64,000 nt of DNA from Colwellia sp. C1TZA3. GTDB taxonomy: Bacteria > Pseudomonadota > Gammaproteobacteria > Enterobacterales > Alteromonadaceae. The notes beneath the pieces are model-generated. The model saw nothing but the letters and a program-made list of their open reading frames with translations. It had not been told where the DNA came from and searched no databases. Positions 19,392 through 28,064 of the stretch are shown here, in pieces (within the stretch, counting starts at the first letter, position 1; every line of letters starts with the position of its first letter). The translations under genes and the position numbers were made by a program. The stretch is from contig NZ_VOLS01000015.1 in NCBI RefSeq assembly GCF_007954265.1, forward strand, positions 1 to 64,000, read 5' to 3'.

Positions 19392-21077
19392 TTATACTGA
19401 AACAAGTGGTTCTATATGAACTTTCTGTTCTTTGTAAATGAAACGACTTGGGCCATATTCGCGGCGAGTTTTATCGTGATATTCACCAATGATCACTTGC
19501 ACGCCATGATACACTCTTTCGTTTGCTTCAACATAGCCACTGGTCATATATGCTTGCAATTTTTCTTTATATGACTCTTTTTCAGAGAGAGCAGCCGCCA
19601 CTTTTTTCGTATGATAACGATAAGTAGAGATTACTTTTTTTAATACCTCTGGTTTTGCTTTAGCTTTGGGGAGATTTTTTAATTTAATTACCGCGCTTTT
19701 TAACTCTAAAAGAGTAGCAGACTCAGTTTTTACAGATTCATCAATCTCTACCATTTTAGCTAAGCAATCATGCATTCTATCGGCAAAAGTTATGATGGTC
19801 ATACTGCCAGCTGTTGCACCTATTGTACCAGCATGTACTGATTTGCCTGCACTAATATAGCCGGCAATAAGTTTGCCATTGGCTTTATCTTCACGGCCAA
19901 CCCACACCGTTTTATTAACTTTTACGATGTTATGCATTATTTGATTTTCAATGCGTAATGAATCACAAGTGATGTCAGCGTATTGGCTGTATTTTGCAAA
20001 AACCTTACCACCGGCTTTAATATTCGCACTTAAAGTGATTTTAGAAACATCAACTGCTTCAACCTCTTGTTTTTTACCAATAATACCTTTGCCAATAGTT
20101 ATATCCCCACCAGCATCAAGCATAGCTGATTCTACAAAACCACCAATTGAAATGTCGCCTGTAGTAACAACTTTCATACCTTCACCAACGTTACCATCTA
20201 TAATGACACTGCCTTTAAATTTAACATGGCCAGTACTGACATCAACATTTTTAAGATGGTAAACACTGTCAACCTCCATGCCATTTTCGATAATACGAGG
20301 GAGGCCAACTAAGGTAGAAACTAAAACACTGCTGTTTTTTTGGCTTAAAGTTGTTCCTTCTCCAATGTATATGTCAATATCTGTACCGGGTGTGGAGTCT
20401 AATACTTTGCCGGTGACGGTATAGCCTGGGATGCCGTTAGTTAATGGGATTTTTTGAGCGAGAGGATCACCTATTTTTACACAGATAATATCGCCAAGAT
20501 CGCGCATGTCGACACTACCATCTTCACGATTTTTCGGTTTTAATATTCTGTCTTGTGCACTCTCTACTAAGAGTTTAATATAAGCATTATTACCATCAGT
20601 TGGTAATTTTCCGTGCGCTATTTCACACTTAACCATTGAGCCTGCTGGCTCCTTAGCTGCTTGTTTGGCAAGTTTTACTAATTGCTCTTTACTAAAACCT
20701 TTACAAACATTAGCGGCTTGAGCCGCATCAAATATCGCTTTTGCGCTCATGTGTTGGCCACCAAGCGCGGTTGTAACTGCCGCTGAAGCTGACATATTGT
20801 CGTCAGCAATTTCAATCAGAAACGTAGCATCACGCCGCTCAAGTATTTGGTATCTTACTTCACGGCCAGCACGGTTTTCTTGTAGCGGTTTTAAAACACT
20901 CTTGAGTTCAGCAATGGCATTTTTAATATTGCCTTTAACAACATACAGGTGACTGTATTGAGAGTTTTCAATTAGCTCATAAATATCAGCTTCGGTCAGT
21001 GGTGTCTGCGTTTTTATAGGAGACAGTACTAGATCGATGTTATTTTTATCGTTACTTACTAAACTTACCTTGCTCAC
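19392..21077 (-). CDS. FapA/DUF342 family protein
   Basis: 561 residues with the DUF342 core: repeated glycine-rich beta-helix segments such as VIIDGNVGEGMKVVTTGDIS, GFVESAMLDAGGDITIGKGI and the NGIPGYTVTGKVLD entry motif. A C-terminal coiled coil follows around 430-500. As I recall, relatives in Vibrio (FapA) affect polar flagellum assembly and FlhF. There are no flagellar genes here, so the role is open. The start is GTG with GGAG upstream. It is flanked in the same direction by an unknown 108-residue gene and the YggN-family gene. Confidence 0.85.
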   Translation of the reverse strand: MSKVSLVSNDKNNIDLVLSPIKTQTPLTEADIYELIENSQYSHLYVVKGNIKNAIAELKSVLKPLQENRAGREVRYQILERRDATFLIEIADDNMSASAAVTTALGGQHMSAKAIFDAAQAANVCKGFSKEQLVKLAKQAAKEPAGSMVKCEIAHGKLPTDGNNAYIKLLVESAQDRILKPKNREDGSVDMRDLGDIICVKIGDPLAQKIPLTNGIPGYTVTGKVLDSTPGTDIDIYIGEGTTLSQKNSSVLVSTLVGLPRIIENGMEVDSVYHLKNVDVSTGHVKFKGSVIIDGNVGEGMKVVTTGDISIGGFVESAMLDAGGDITIGKGIIGKKQEVEAVDVSKITLSANIKAGGKVFAKYSQYADITCDSLRIENQIMHNIVKVNKTVWVGREDKANGKLIAGYISAGKSVHAGTIGATAGSMTIITFADRMHDCLAKMVEIDESVKTESATLLELKSAVIKLKNLPKAKAKPEVLKKVISTYRYHTKKVAAALSEKESYKEKLQAYMTSGYVEANERVYHGVQVIIGEYHDKTRREYGPSRFIYKEQKVHIEPLVSV

Positions 21078-21116
21078 AAGCCTATAACTCCATTATTTTA
21101 TAAAGCTTATTATTCC

Positions 21117-21443
21117 CTAAATATAATTCACTTGATGAACTTTAATAAAACTTCCTGTGCCTATTTTTGAATAATCTAATTTATATTCTTTATTGTCTAA
21201 TGCCTGGACAAATACTAAGATTTTTTCTTCACCAAATACTTCAGGTTTACTCACATCGATAAGTTCTTGGTAGGCTTTTTTTGCCTCAGCACGCTTTTGG
21301 GGTATGACACCTTTGTATAAATCTATACCCAAATGGCTCACGATTACTAACGGATGAGCACCATTAACCACCAGTAGATCAACTTTTCTGTTTTTATGAA
21401 TGATAGTATTACGGCCACTGATTCTAAAGTTTTTATCGTTCAA
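21117..21443 (-). CDS. Conserved-looking hypothetical protein
   Basis: 108 residues, not recognised. The only plausible start is a TTG preceded by a strong GGGAGAG site; no internal Met exists. It is a mixed alpha/beta, lysine-rich, soluble protein with a hydrophobic strand LLVVNGAHPLVIVSHLGIDL and another ILVFVQALD. It lies 39 bp upstream of the DUF342 gene on the same strand, so a functional link is plausible. There is no signal peptide or membrane segment. Confidence 0.65.
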   Translation of the reverse strand: MNDKNFRISGRNTIIHKNRKVDLLVVNGAHPLVIVSHLGIDLYKGVIPQKRAEAKKAYQELIDVSKPEVFGEEKILVFVQALDNKEYKLDYSKIGTGSFIKVHQVNYI

Positions 21444-21586
21444 AGTACTCTCCCTTATAATGAGTGACTTGGTACTTTAACTTTTTGTCAAAGCAATAAT
21501 AGTAAAAATTAACAGTTCTAAATATATAAATATTTGAATCACTAAGCAATATAAAACCGCTCGCTTAACTCAACTTCACCTTAAAA

Positions 21587-22867
21587 TTAACTAACACGAT
21601 CATAGTGCGGTTTATCTTTACTTTTTATTAACATTCTTCGAGTTAAATCTAAACTTCGAGCCGCGACAAGCGCCTGAAAATTTTTTCTAGCGACCGGAAT
21701 ACAATAATACTTTGCTTGTAATGCTTGTTGGTTACCCCAAGCTATCCACACCGAACCAACAGGTTTATCTTTTGTACCACCATCTGGCCCTGCTATGCCG
21801 GAAACAGCGATGACATAATCGGCATTCGACTTTGCTAAAGCCCCTTTAGCCATAGCTAATACTGTTTCTTTACTAACAGCACCATAGCTGAGTAAAGTTG
21901 CCGCGGGCACATCAATCATTTTACTCTTCATCGCATTGGAGTAAGTGACAAAACCTGCTTCGAAAACGGCTGAAGCGCCAGCGATAGCGGTTATTTGACT
22001 AGCAATTAATCCACCAGTACAAGATTCTGCAACGGTAATTTTTTGTTGTGACTCAATCAGTAACGGTACAAGGTAATCAGCGATGGTTACATGACTACTT
22101 TCACCTGTTGTGAGAATATGATCACCTAATAAATCACTTAGTTTATGCTGCCATTGTGCTAATAACTCTTTGCCTTTTGGGCACTGAACGGTTAATTTTA
22201 CTTCAAGCAATGGCATTGCTGCGCGAAAACCCATCGCTATTTCATTAGGCCAATCGGGGAGCTTGTCATTAACCAGTGCTTGTAATGTTGACTCACCGAT
22301 ACCAAAAGTTTGCAAGCGGATGAGACTTTGTTTGTTTGCTGTTGGAAATAATTGCTGTAAACGAGGAATTATTTCATCTTTTAGCATGTGGCTTAATTCA
22401 CTTGGCACCCCAGGGGTACAAATAATGAGGCACTGGCCTAATTGAATACGAATACCGACAGCGCTGCCGGTTGTATTATCGACAATTTCGCTACCTAACG
22501 GTAAGTAGGCTTGTTTTAAATTAGGTTGATTGAGTTGAGTTTTTCTGCGCTTGGCCCATTTTTTTAAGTGTGAATGTGCTTGTGGATCAAGATGTAAGTC
22601 AACACAGCAAGCTTGTGCCAGCGCTTGCGATGTAAGATCGTCAATCGTTGGGCCAAGGCCGCCATTAATAAGCAGCACATCTGCTGTTTGACTAAGCTGA
22701 ACTATTTCTGCACGCAGAAGTGCTAGATCATCAGCAATGGTTACTTTTTTATTAATTGTTAAGCCAATGTCATTGAGCTGCTGTGCAAACATCACTGAGT
22801 TTGTATCAATAACATCGCCATTCATCAATTCGTTACCGGTTAAAAGTATATTTACTTGAGTAGTCAT
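21587..22867 (-). CDS. cinA: CinA: nicotinamide mononucleotide deamidase
   Basis: 426 residues with both CinA parts. The N-terminal MoaB/MogA-like (COG1058) domain contains LLTGNELMNGDVIDTNSVMF and NGGLGPTIDDLTS. The C-terminal amidohydrolase domain contains ITVAESCTGGLIASQITAIA and YVIAVSGIAGPDGGTKDKP. It converts NMN to NaMN in pyridine nucleotide salvage; the N-terminal domain is an ADP-ribose pyrophosphatase in some relatives. It is upstream of the 108-residue gene in the same orientation with a 143-bp gap. Confidence 0.95.
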   Translation of the reverse strand: MTTQVNILLTGNELMNGDVIDTNSVMFAQQLNDIGLTINKKVTIADDLALLRAEIVQLSQTADVLLINGGLGPTIDDLTSQALAQACCVDLHLDPQAHSHLKKWAKRRKTQLNQPNLKQAYLPLGSEIVDNTTGSAVGIRIQLGQCLIICTPGVPSELSHMLKDEIIPRLQQLFPTANKQSLIRLQTFGIGESTLQALVNDKLPDWPNEIAMGFRAAMPLLEVKLTVQCPKGKELLAQWQHKLSDLLGDHILTTGESSHVTIADYLVPLLIESQQKITVAESCTGGLIASQITAIAGASAVFEAGFVTYSNAMKSKMIDVPAATLLSYGAVSKETVLAMAKGALAKSNADYVIAVSGIAGPDGGTKDKPVGSVWIAWGNQQALQAKYYCIPVARKNFQALVAARSLDLTRRMLIKSKDKPHYDRVS

Positions 22868-23082
22868 ATAGCGCCAAAATTCAATTGTAATATGAACTTC
22901 ATATTAGCGAAAAAGTGCGGTAATTGCGCTGTAAATTTAGCTGGTTTTTTATTGTTTGTTACAGCACTGAATTATTTTGACTATGATAATAAATATAAAA
23001 AAATGGGCCATTGATAGAGACAAAAAAAGTACAAGGGTTATTAAGTGCGTTACTTTTTTACCTTATTGTTATTTCATTTATC

Positions 23083-23112
23083 ATCAACATCAACATCAAC
23101 ATCAACATCAAC
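23083..23112. repeat. (ATCAAC)5 microsatellite
   Basis: Five perfect ATCAAC units lie about 200 bp upstream of the start codon of the downstream hypothetical gene. Copy number could vary by slippage. Confidence 0.9.
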
Positions 23113-23249
23113 ACCAAGATACAAGTTAAAGCATTTATTATATGGTAATCTTGATAAAATCAGTGCTTAAATAAAAATAGTTAACGAGTACTAAAATAAA
23201 TTTGAGATACGCTACTGTTGAAACACCAGTAAATTTTTAATTTGGTATC

Positions 23250-23281
23250 TAAACCTGCACTTTAACGTGGTACGGGTATAT
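23250..23281. repeat. Short dispersed motif, family 3
   Basis: AAACCTGCACTTTAACGTGG followed by TACGGGTATATC is shared with 35787-35826 (AAACCTGCACCTTGAAGTGG, AGCGGGTATATA). It lies just upstream of a start codon in both cases. Confidence 0.5.
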
Positions 23282-23310
23282 CGCCATAAATTAATAAGAA
23301 CTTTTATAAA

Positions 23311-23706
23311 ATGACCAAGAAAATACAGTCTTACCATCGAACACTTTTGTTTGGCAAATGGTATCGCAGCGAACGAGATGACGAAGGCTACATGTTTACC
23401 GAGTTTGCAGAGATTTCAGCGGATGGCCGCTATGAATTTACTTTTATGCAACATGACGATCATGGCACGGTTTCGGAGCAATCGGTTGAGTCAGGTGATT
23501 GGGGATTAGTCGGCGATATCCACTTTACCATCAGTAAGAGTGAATTTGTCAATGACGAGCATTATGCGGCTGACTTAGAGCATGATGACAATTATCATGC
23601 TTACCGCGTACTGACGTTAAATAGCCAAATTTTTGAATATCAACACATCTTAAGTAATGAAGTGTTTATCCTACGCCGAGTTATTGATAATATTGCCTTA
23701 AGTTAG
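23311..23706 (+). CDS. Hypothetical soluble protein
   Basis: 131 residues, not recognised. It is acidic with alternating beta-strand patterns (LFGKWYRSERDDEGYMF, ADGRYEFTFMQHDDHG, SGDWGLVGDIHFTISKSEF), reminiscent of a small lipocalin-like or GW-type beta-barrel that opens with a G-x-W motif. No signal peptide is present. ATG start without a strong ribosome binding site. It lies 77 bp before the dapA-like gene on the same strand. Confidence 0.65.
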   Translation: MTKKIQSYHRTLLFGKWYRSERDDEGYMFTEFAEISADGRYEFTFMQHDDHGTVSEQSVESGDWGLVGDIHFTISKSEFVNDEHYAADLEHDDNYHAYRVLTLNSQIFEYQHILSNEVFILRRVIDNIALS

Positions 23707-23783
23707 ACTAAGTTAAACTAGACAAGAGCACAAGTATCGTCTCCTTGTTACCAGTTTCCATTAATCATTTTTTGAGAGTTCGG

Positions 23784-24692
23784 ATGAAAAAATTTAAAGC
23801 AGCCAGTTTAATGACGGCAATCAAAACACCATTTAATGTCAAGGGCGAGATAGATTTTAATACTTATGATCAATTGGTCGCTGAACAAGTTAAAGTGGGT
23901 GTTGATGGCATTGTTGTTGGTGGTACCACGGGTGAAGGACACTTGCTTACTTGGGAAGAACATTTAATTCTTATCGCTCATAGTGTTCACAAGCATGGTA
24001 AAGATTTACTTATTATTGGCAATACCGGTAGTAACAACACTCGAGAAGCGATTAAAGCAACACAATATGGTTTTGCTGCCGGTATGGATGCAACACTGCA
24101 AATTAATCCCTATTATGGTCGCAGCTCATCTGAAGGCGTAATAGCCCATTTTGAAAAACTGCTTGATATTGGCCCTGCCTTTATTTACAACGTGCCAAGC
24201 CGTACCGGCCAGGATTTAACGCCTGAGTTAATTGAACCATTATCGCAACATAAAAACTTTATTGGTGTTAAAGAGTGTACCGGTAATGATCGTATTGCCT
24301 ACTATGAAGAGCGAGGCATTGCTTGCTGGTCAGGTAATGATGATGAAAGTGCCGCTGGACGCCATCAGCACGGCTCTCATGGTGTTATTTCGGTAACTTC
24401 CAACATTGCTCCTAACTTAATGAGGCAATTAATGGATGCGCCAAACGAGAGTTTACAGCAAAGTATGCAACCGTTAATGCAATGGCTTTTTTGTGAACCA
24501 AACCCCATTGGCATTAATACCGCACTGATGATGACAGGTGCTGTAGCACCTGTTTTTAGAATGCCTTATAAAGCATTAACTAAAACTCAGCGTGAACAGG
24601 GTTTAGCCATACTTGCCAATATGGCTAAAGATGAACTTGTTGGTGATAAACTGATGTTAATGGCAGATGATGACTTTCAATATTGTTGTTAA
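23784..24692 (+). CDS. dapA: Plant-type dihydrodipicolinate synthase (DapA/DHDPS)
   Basis: 302 residues. DHDPS condenses pyruvate and aspartate semialdehyde in lysine and diaminopimelate synthesis. The Schiff-base lysine is in GVKECTGND, the tyrosine in FIYNVPSRTGQD, and the pyruvate loop is GGTTGEGHLLTWEEH. Several segments (MTAIKTPFN, GNTGSNNTREAIKAT, LQINPYYGRSS, CWSGNDD, ISVTSN, WLFCEPNPIGINTAL) read like chloroplast DHDPS rather than E. coli DapA. The ATG at 23784 is chosen over a TTG at 23745 because of domain onset and GAGAG upstream. The usual dapA-bamC neighbourhood is absent, so this may be a second, plant-like copy. Confidence 0.85.
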   Translation: MKKFKAASLMTAIKTPFNVKGEIDFNTYDQLVAEQVKVGVDGIVVGGTTGEGHLLTWEEHLILIAHSVHKHGKDLLIIGNTGSNNTREAIKATQYGFAAGMDATLQINPYYGRSSSEGVIAHFEKLLDIGPAFIYNVPSRTGQDLTPELIEPLSQHKNFIGVKECTGNDRIAYYEERGIACWSGNDDESAAGRHQHGSHGVISVTSNIAPNLMRQLMDAPNESLQQSMQPLMQWLFCEPNPIGINTALMMTGAVAPVFRMPYKALTKTQREQGLAILANMAKDELVGDKLMLMADDDFQYCC

Positions 24693-24755
24693 AAAACGCA
24701 AAATTCAAAACAAAAAACGTTAAATTGATGACTTAACAGTATCAAAATAATGAAT

Positions 24756-24785
24756 AAAAACAGTGAGCTTATGCTCGCTGTTTTT
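24756..24785 (+). terminator. Terminator between convergent dapA-like and RluA-family genes
   Basis: AAAAACAGTGAGC and GCTCGCTGTTTTT with a TTAT loop: a 13-bp stem with one G-U pair and tracts on both sides, so it can work in both directions. Confidence 0.85.
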
Positions 24786-24825
24786 ATTTCTAAGGCTATA
24801 AAGATCTTAATTTTTGAATTCGCTG

Positions 24826-25689
24826 CTAGGTTATTAATTTTGCTAATTGCGGGTGAAGTTCTACCGGCAGAGAAAAGTGTTGCTCAGTGTTATTTATTGG
24901 ACAAGTAAACTTTAGTTGTACAGCGCAAAGCTGCAGATTTACTTGATCGTTAGAAGCCTTGCCATGCAGTCGGTCGCCAACTACCGGTAAGCCGATACTG
25001 GCAGCATGAATACGTATTTGATGCTTGCGACCAGACTCAATGTTGACTTGCAGTAAAGATAAATTGCTGGTTTGGTGATGTTCAAGACAAAGAAAATGAC
25101 TGCGAGCGGCTTTATCATCAATAGCCAAGTTAATAGTGTCAGGTTGTGGTCGTTGTTGGTGATCGCCATGCACAATAATGTGATAGATTTTTTCTACTTG
25201 GTTTTGCTCAAACATCATACTTAATGCCCGTGCTGCGCTTTTACTGTGAGCTACTACAATTAAGCCAGTAGCCGCACGGTCAAGACGATGCACCGGAAAA
25301 ACTGGCCGTTCAGGCAGCAAGTTTTTTTGTGCCCAGCGCGTTATGGTGCAATGGTCACTCCACTTTGAGCCTTGAGACAACATGCCATAAGGTTTATACC
25401 AAACACTGTAATCACTAAAGTCGGCGACCAATATAGCAGGTGTTGGTGTTTGGGATAAAACCTCTACGTCATAATAAAAATGCAGTTTATCGCCGATATG
25501 TAAGATTTTTTTTAGGCGACGGCAGCGTTGTGTCGTTTTACCACGGCTATGCCATAATGCGCCTTTATCAATCGCTTTTTTTATTTCACCGACGGTTAAG
25601 TCACATTGAATTTGCAGCGCTTGTACGATATTTATAGCGCGATCAATATTGATATGGCATTCAAATTTTTTCAAAACAAATCTACTCAA
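24826..25689 (-). CDS. RluA-family pseudouridine synthase
   Basis: 287 residues. The catalytic aspartate is in HRLDRAATGLIVVAHS; further family motifs are VWYKPYGMLSQ, GRKHQIRIHAASIGLPVVGD and the C-terminal LQLCAVQLKF. The N-terminal region (about 1-85) is S4-like or basic rather than a canonical S4 domain. It isomerises uridine in rRNA or tRNA; the target cannot be set from sequence alone. The first usable start is TTG at 25689, as no ATG precedes the domain. Confidence 0.88.
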   Translation of the reverse strand: MSRFVLKKFECHINIDRAINIVQALQIQCDLTVGEIKKAIDKGALWHSRGKTTQRCRRLKKILHIGDKLHFYYDVEVLSQTPTPAILVADFSDYSVWYKPYGMLSQGSKWSDHCTITRWAQKNLLPERPVFPVHRLDRAATGLIVVAHSKSAARALSMMFEQNQVEKIYHIIVHGDHQQRPQPDTINLAIDDKAARSHFLCLEHHQTSNLSLLQVNIESGRKHQIRIHAASIGLPVVGDRLHGKASNDQVNLQLCAVQLKFTCPINNTEQHFSLPVELHPQLAKLIT

Positions 25690-25881
25690 TTAATGATTAA
25701 TGCTTAGTTTAACAAATTTCTTTCGGTAAATGGCATGGCAAAAAGCAACTTATTATCCCTATAGGCTGATATTGAGCATAAAAGCGGATATATATGTCTA
25801 ATTAAGTGCAATTGCCCTTGGTTTTTAACGCCAGAGAAAGATAAAATGCTCGCAACAGCAAAACTAATAGGAGAACAAGCT

Positions 25882-26232
25882 ATGCAACGTAACGAAGAAT
25901 TATTTCCACTCGATAATGTCGGTAATGCACTCTGGGAGATGTTAACTAGTGGTGATGACTTAACTGTTGAACGTGAGTTTGAATTTTCCACCATTTTCTC
26001 AAGCCAAGACCAAGCACTAAAATTTGGTCAGTTACTGTTAGAAAATAATCAGAAATTATCTTTTTGTCCTTATCAAGGTGATGACAATTTTCCTTGGGAA
26101 ATTACCGCTTATCCTTTTATGTCGGCGAGTTATGAAAATATAGCGGCTTATCAAGAGCTACTAATGAGTAGTGCGACACCATTCTCTGGCCAGTATGATG
26201 GCTGGTACTGCATTGACACTAGCCAAGCCTAA
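25882..26232 (+). CDS. RraB-family (ribonuclease E inhibitor-like) protein
   Basis: 116 residues from the ATG at 25882, chosen for the strong AGGAGA site upstream; an earlier ATG at 25846 lacks one. Segments GNALWEMLTSGDDL, LLENNQKLSFCPYQGDD, FPWEITAYPFM and QYDGWYC match short proteins grouped with RraB/DUF1260, one of whose members inhibits RNase E in E. coli. Inhibition itself is not shown by sequence. The gene is 16 bp before the small cysteine protein gene and probably cotranscribed. Confidence 0.75.
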   Translation: MQRNEELFPLDNVGNALWEMLTSGDDLTVEREFEFSTIFSSQDQALKFGQLLLENNQKLSFCPYQGDDNFPWEITAYPFMSASYENIAAYQELLMSSATPFSGQYDGWYCIDTSQA

Positions 26233-26248
26233 AGGTTGAGGATTTTTT

Positions 26249-26461
26249 ATGGATGAACAGCAGTTTGATCGTCTAAAAAGTGTTAGCGCTAAGTCATTTA
26301 ATGATCAAAAAGCCTTGATAAAAAAAGTGCTAGCGGGGCGAGACATTGCATGTAAGCAATGCGGAACACTTATCAGAATTATTTTACCTGAAGACAAAAA
26401 AACCACCGGTTTATTTTGTGCTAAAGGTTGCACTAATATCGCTTTAGATTTTGTAATATAA
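26249..26461 (+). CDS. Small CxxC zinc-ribbon-like protein
   Basis: 70 residues with a helical N-terminus and two cysteine pairs, CKQC and CAKGC, spaced as a small zinc ribbon. No further domain is present. A GAGG-containing stretch lies upstream of the ATG. Tight spacing after the RraB-like gene suggests an operon. The function is not recognised; RNA or protein binding is only a guess. Confidence 0.65.
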   Translation: MDEQQFDRLKSVSAKSFNDQKALIKKVLAGRDIACKQCGTLIRIILPEDKKTTGLFCAKGCTNIALDFVI

Positions 26462-26503
26462 CCAGTTAAGACAATTTTACTCAGCGTGTTAGCTTTTTAT
26501 TTG

Positions 26504-27121
26504 CTATAAAAATGTCGCGATATCTTCAAGAGATTTTTTCGTTGTAGCGTGATCAGGAATTGTCGCGTCTTTATTTGGGTAACCTGCAATTAGCAGCATA
26601 TAAGGGCGGCTATTACCATCACGACCACAAATTTCACTCAAAAATGACATCGGCTTTGGGGTGTGGGTTAAGTTTACTAGGCCGCTTGAGTGTAAGGCAT
26701 TAATTAAAAAACCGGTGGCAATACCCACCGACTCATGCACATAATAATTGGTGTTTTTATCTTCTGTAGCAATACCGCCTTTTTTCTCACTAAAAACCGC
26801 AATCAGCCAAGGCGCGTGTTCTAAATAAGGCTTATTAGCATCTGTACCTAAAGGCTTTAACGCGTCTAACCATTCTTGACTTGCTCGGCCCTGATAGAAA
26901 TTACTTTCATGAATCTCAGCTTGCTGGCGTATTTGTCTTTTAACATCAATATTGTTGATGGCAACAAAATGCCATGGTTGATGATTAGCACCACTTGGCG
27001 CAGTTCCAGCGGCTTTTATACAGTTTTCAATGATACTTTTTGCCACTGGGCGATCACTAAAACTGCGAACACTGTGGCGGCGTTTAATATTTTCATAAAA
27101 TTCAGCCAAGCGTTGTAACAT
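26504..27121 (-). CDS. Nitroreductase-superfamily flavoprotein, iodotyrosine-deiodinase-like
   Basis: 205 residues binding FMN. RRHSVRSFSDRPV and GTAPSGANHQPWHF are the superfamily FMN motifs. The segments YYVHESVGIATGFLINA, LTHTPKPMSFLSEI and AGYPNKDATIPD point to the IYD/BluB branch. A lid segment HESNFYQGR gives Glu-x3-Tyr, and a Lys follows in ANKPYLEHAP, in the pattern of the halotyrosine zwitterion-binding Glu157/Tyr161/Lys182 of human iodotyrosine deiodinase. Halotyrosine dehalogenation is inferred. It is monocistronic, with a family 2 repeat just upstream. Confidence 0.82.
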   Translation of the reverse strand: MLQRLAEFYENIKRRHSVRSFSDRPVAKSIIENCIKAAGTAPSGANHQPWHFVAINNIDVKRQIRQQAEIHESNFYQGRASQEWLDALKPLGTDANKPYLEHAPWLIAVFSEKKGGIATEDKNTNYYVHESVGIATGFLINALHSSGLVNLTHTPKPMSFLSEICGRDGNSRPYMLLIAGYPNKDATIPDHATTKKSLEDIATFL

Positions 27122-27164
27122 TTCTTCACGGGTATATTCAATATAGTCGCTTAAAGGCGATGAG

Positions 27165-27331
27165 TTATACCAGTTCCATTAAGTTTGTGATCTTGTTGTG
27201 CGCAGGAAAAATAACTCAAGGTAAGGCGCTCGATTGAGCAACAGCTGGCTATTGGGATTGAGAGCAACACAGCCTTGAGCTATTTTAACTAGTACAAGTG
27301 AGTAATAACTTAATGGGATTGGTATTATGGG
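27165..27331. repeat. MITE-like repeat, family 2, full copy
   Basis: About 165 bp from TACCAGTTCCATTAAG to CTTAATGGGATTGGTATTA, whose ends form terminal inverted repeats. The core has GTGCGCAGGAAAAATAACTC, GGTAAGGCGCTCGATTGAGC and GGCTATTGGGATTGAGAGCA. It matches 29106-29425 (inverted and interrupted) and 62581-62670 (truncated). It is non-coding. Confidence 0.85.
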
Positions 27332-27470
27332 CTTTCATAAAACTTGCTGCACTTATTATTATTTTCTTCTAGCTTATCGATAAAGCTAGTTATAAGGCAA
27401 ATTTTTGTAGGAATAATATCTTTGATAATAAAGTATAAAGAACAGACTTTAAAAAGGTGAGAGTCGTGCG

Positions 27471-27752
27471 TTAAAAATCGCTATGTTTTTGATTAGATAA
27501 CTTAACGAAATAGCTATTGAGACCAGTATCACGACGTGTCACTTCAGCTTTGTACACGCCAATGCAAAGAGATATTGTCATAATTACGCTAATAATAGGT
27601 AAATTTACCGCTTGAATAAAGGCAGACACCAGCGTTGTAATAACAGCACCAACCACACAATAGCTCAACACTATGCGCAGCCATATATAAATGGCAATCA
27701 TCATTTTCTGTAAATCGAGAGGCTTTACAGGCGTCGCTGTTTTCAAAGGCAA
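27471..27752 (-). CDS. Small membrane protein, hypothetical
   Basis: 93 residues from a TTG at 27752, or 77 from the ATG at 27704 (MMIAIYIWLRIVLSYCVVGA). Two membrane helices are evident: IVLSYCVVGAVITTLVSAF and PIISVIMTISLCIGVYKA. A short hydrophilic tail with KAEVTRRDTGLNSYF follows. No family was recognised. It stands alone between a repeat and the Usp gene. Confidence 0.55.
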   Translation of the reverse strand: MPLKTATPVKPLDLQKMMIAIYIWLRIVLSYCVVGAVITTLVSAFIQAVNLPIISVIMTISLCIGVYKAEVTRRDTGLNSYFVKLSNQKHSDF

Positions 27753-28064
27753 GTTATCTTACAAGTTAAGTTGATTATTTATCACTGAGTATAATTAACT
27801 AAATAGGAATATATAAGTTAATTTATATTCAAAAATAATATATGAAAGAGGTTAAGTTTATAAACTTATATTGTGATAAATATTCAGTTATTAAAAGTAT
27901 TTTATTTCAGTGACTTATAACGTTTTATTTTTATTTTTTATTGTTTGCAGGCGAAGTAAAATCTAAAAAATCCTAAGGGTGTCTAATATAAAAATTATCA
28001 ACGAAGCGATTTAAATGAACTAAAATTATTGAGCAAACTACACAGGGATAAATAAGGTTTTAAC
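27753..28064. other. AT-rich intergenic region upstream of the Usp gene
   Basis: 312 bp of very AT-rich sequence containing the promoter regions of both divergent genes. No convincing FNR site, hairpin or small gene was found; a TTGAT...ATCA pair near 27770 has the wrong spacing. Confidence 0.45.

Larger units (their letters stand above)
22868..23310. other. Intergenic region between divergent cinA and a hypothetical gene
   Basis: 443 bp, AT-rich. It contains a hexanucleotide repeat (23083-23112) and a family 3 motif (about 23250-23281). The sequence must include the cinA promoter. No small gene was found. Confidence 0.5.

Noticed and set aside
27768-27786. FNR-like site upstream of the Usp gene
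   Set aside because: TTGAT and ATCA halves are separated by five rather than four bases, and the gene's start is almost 300 bp away.
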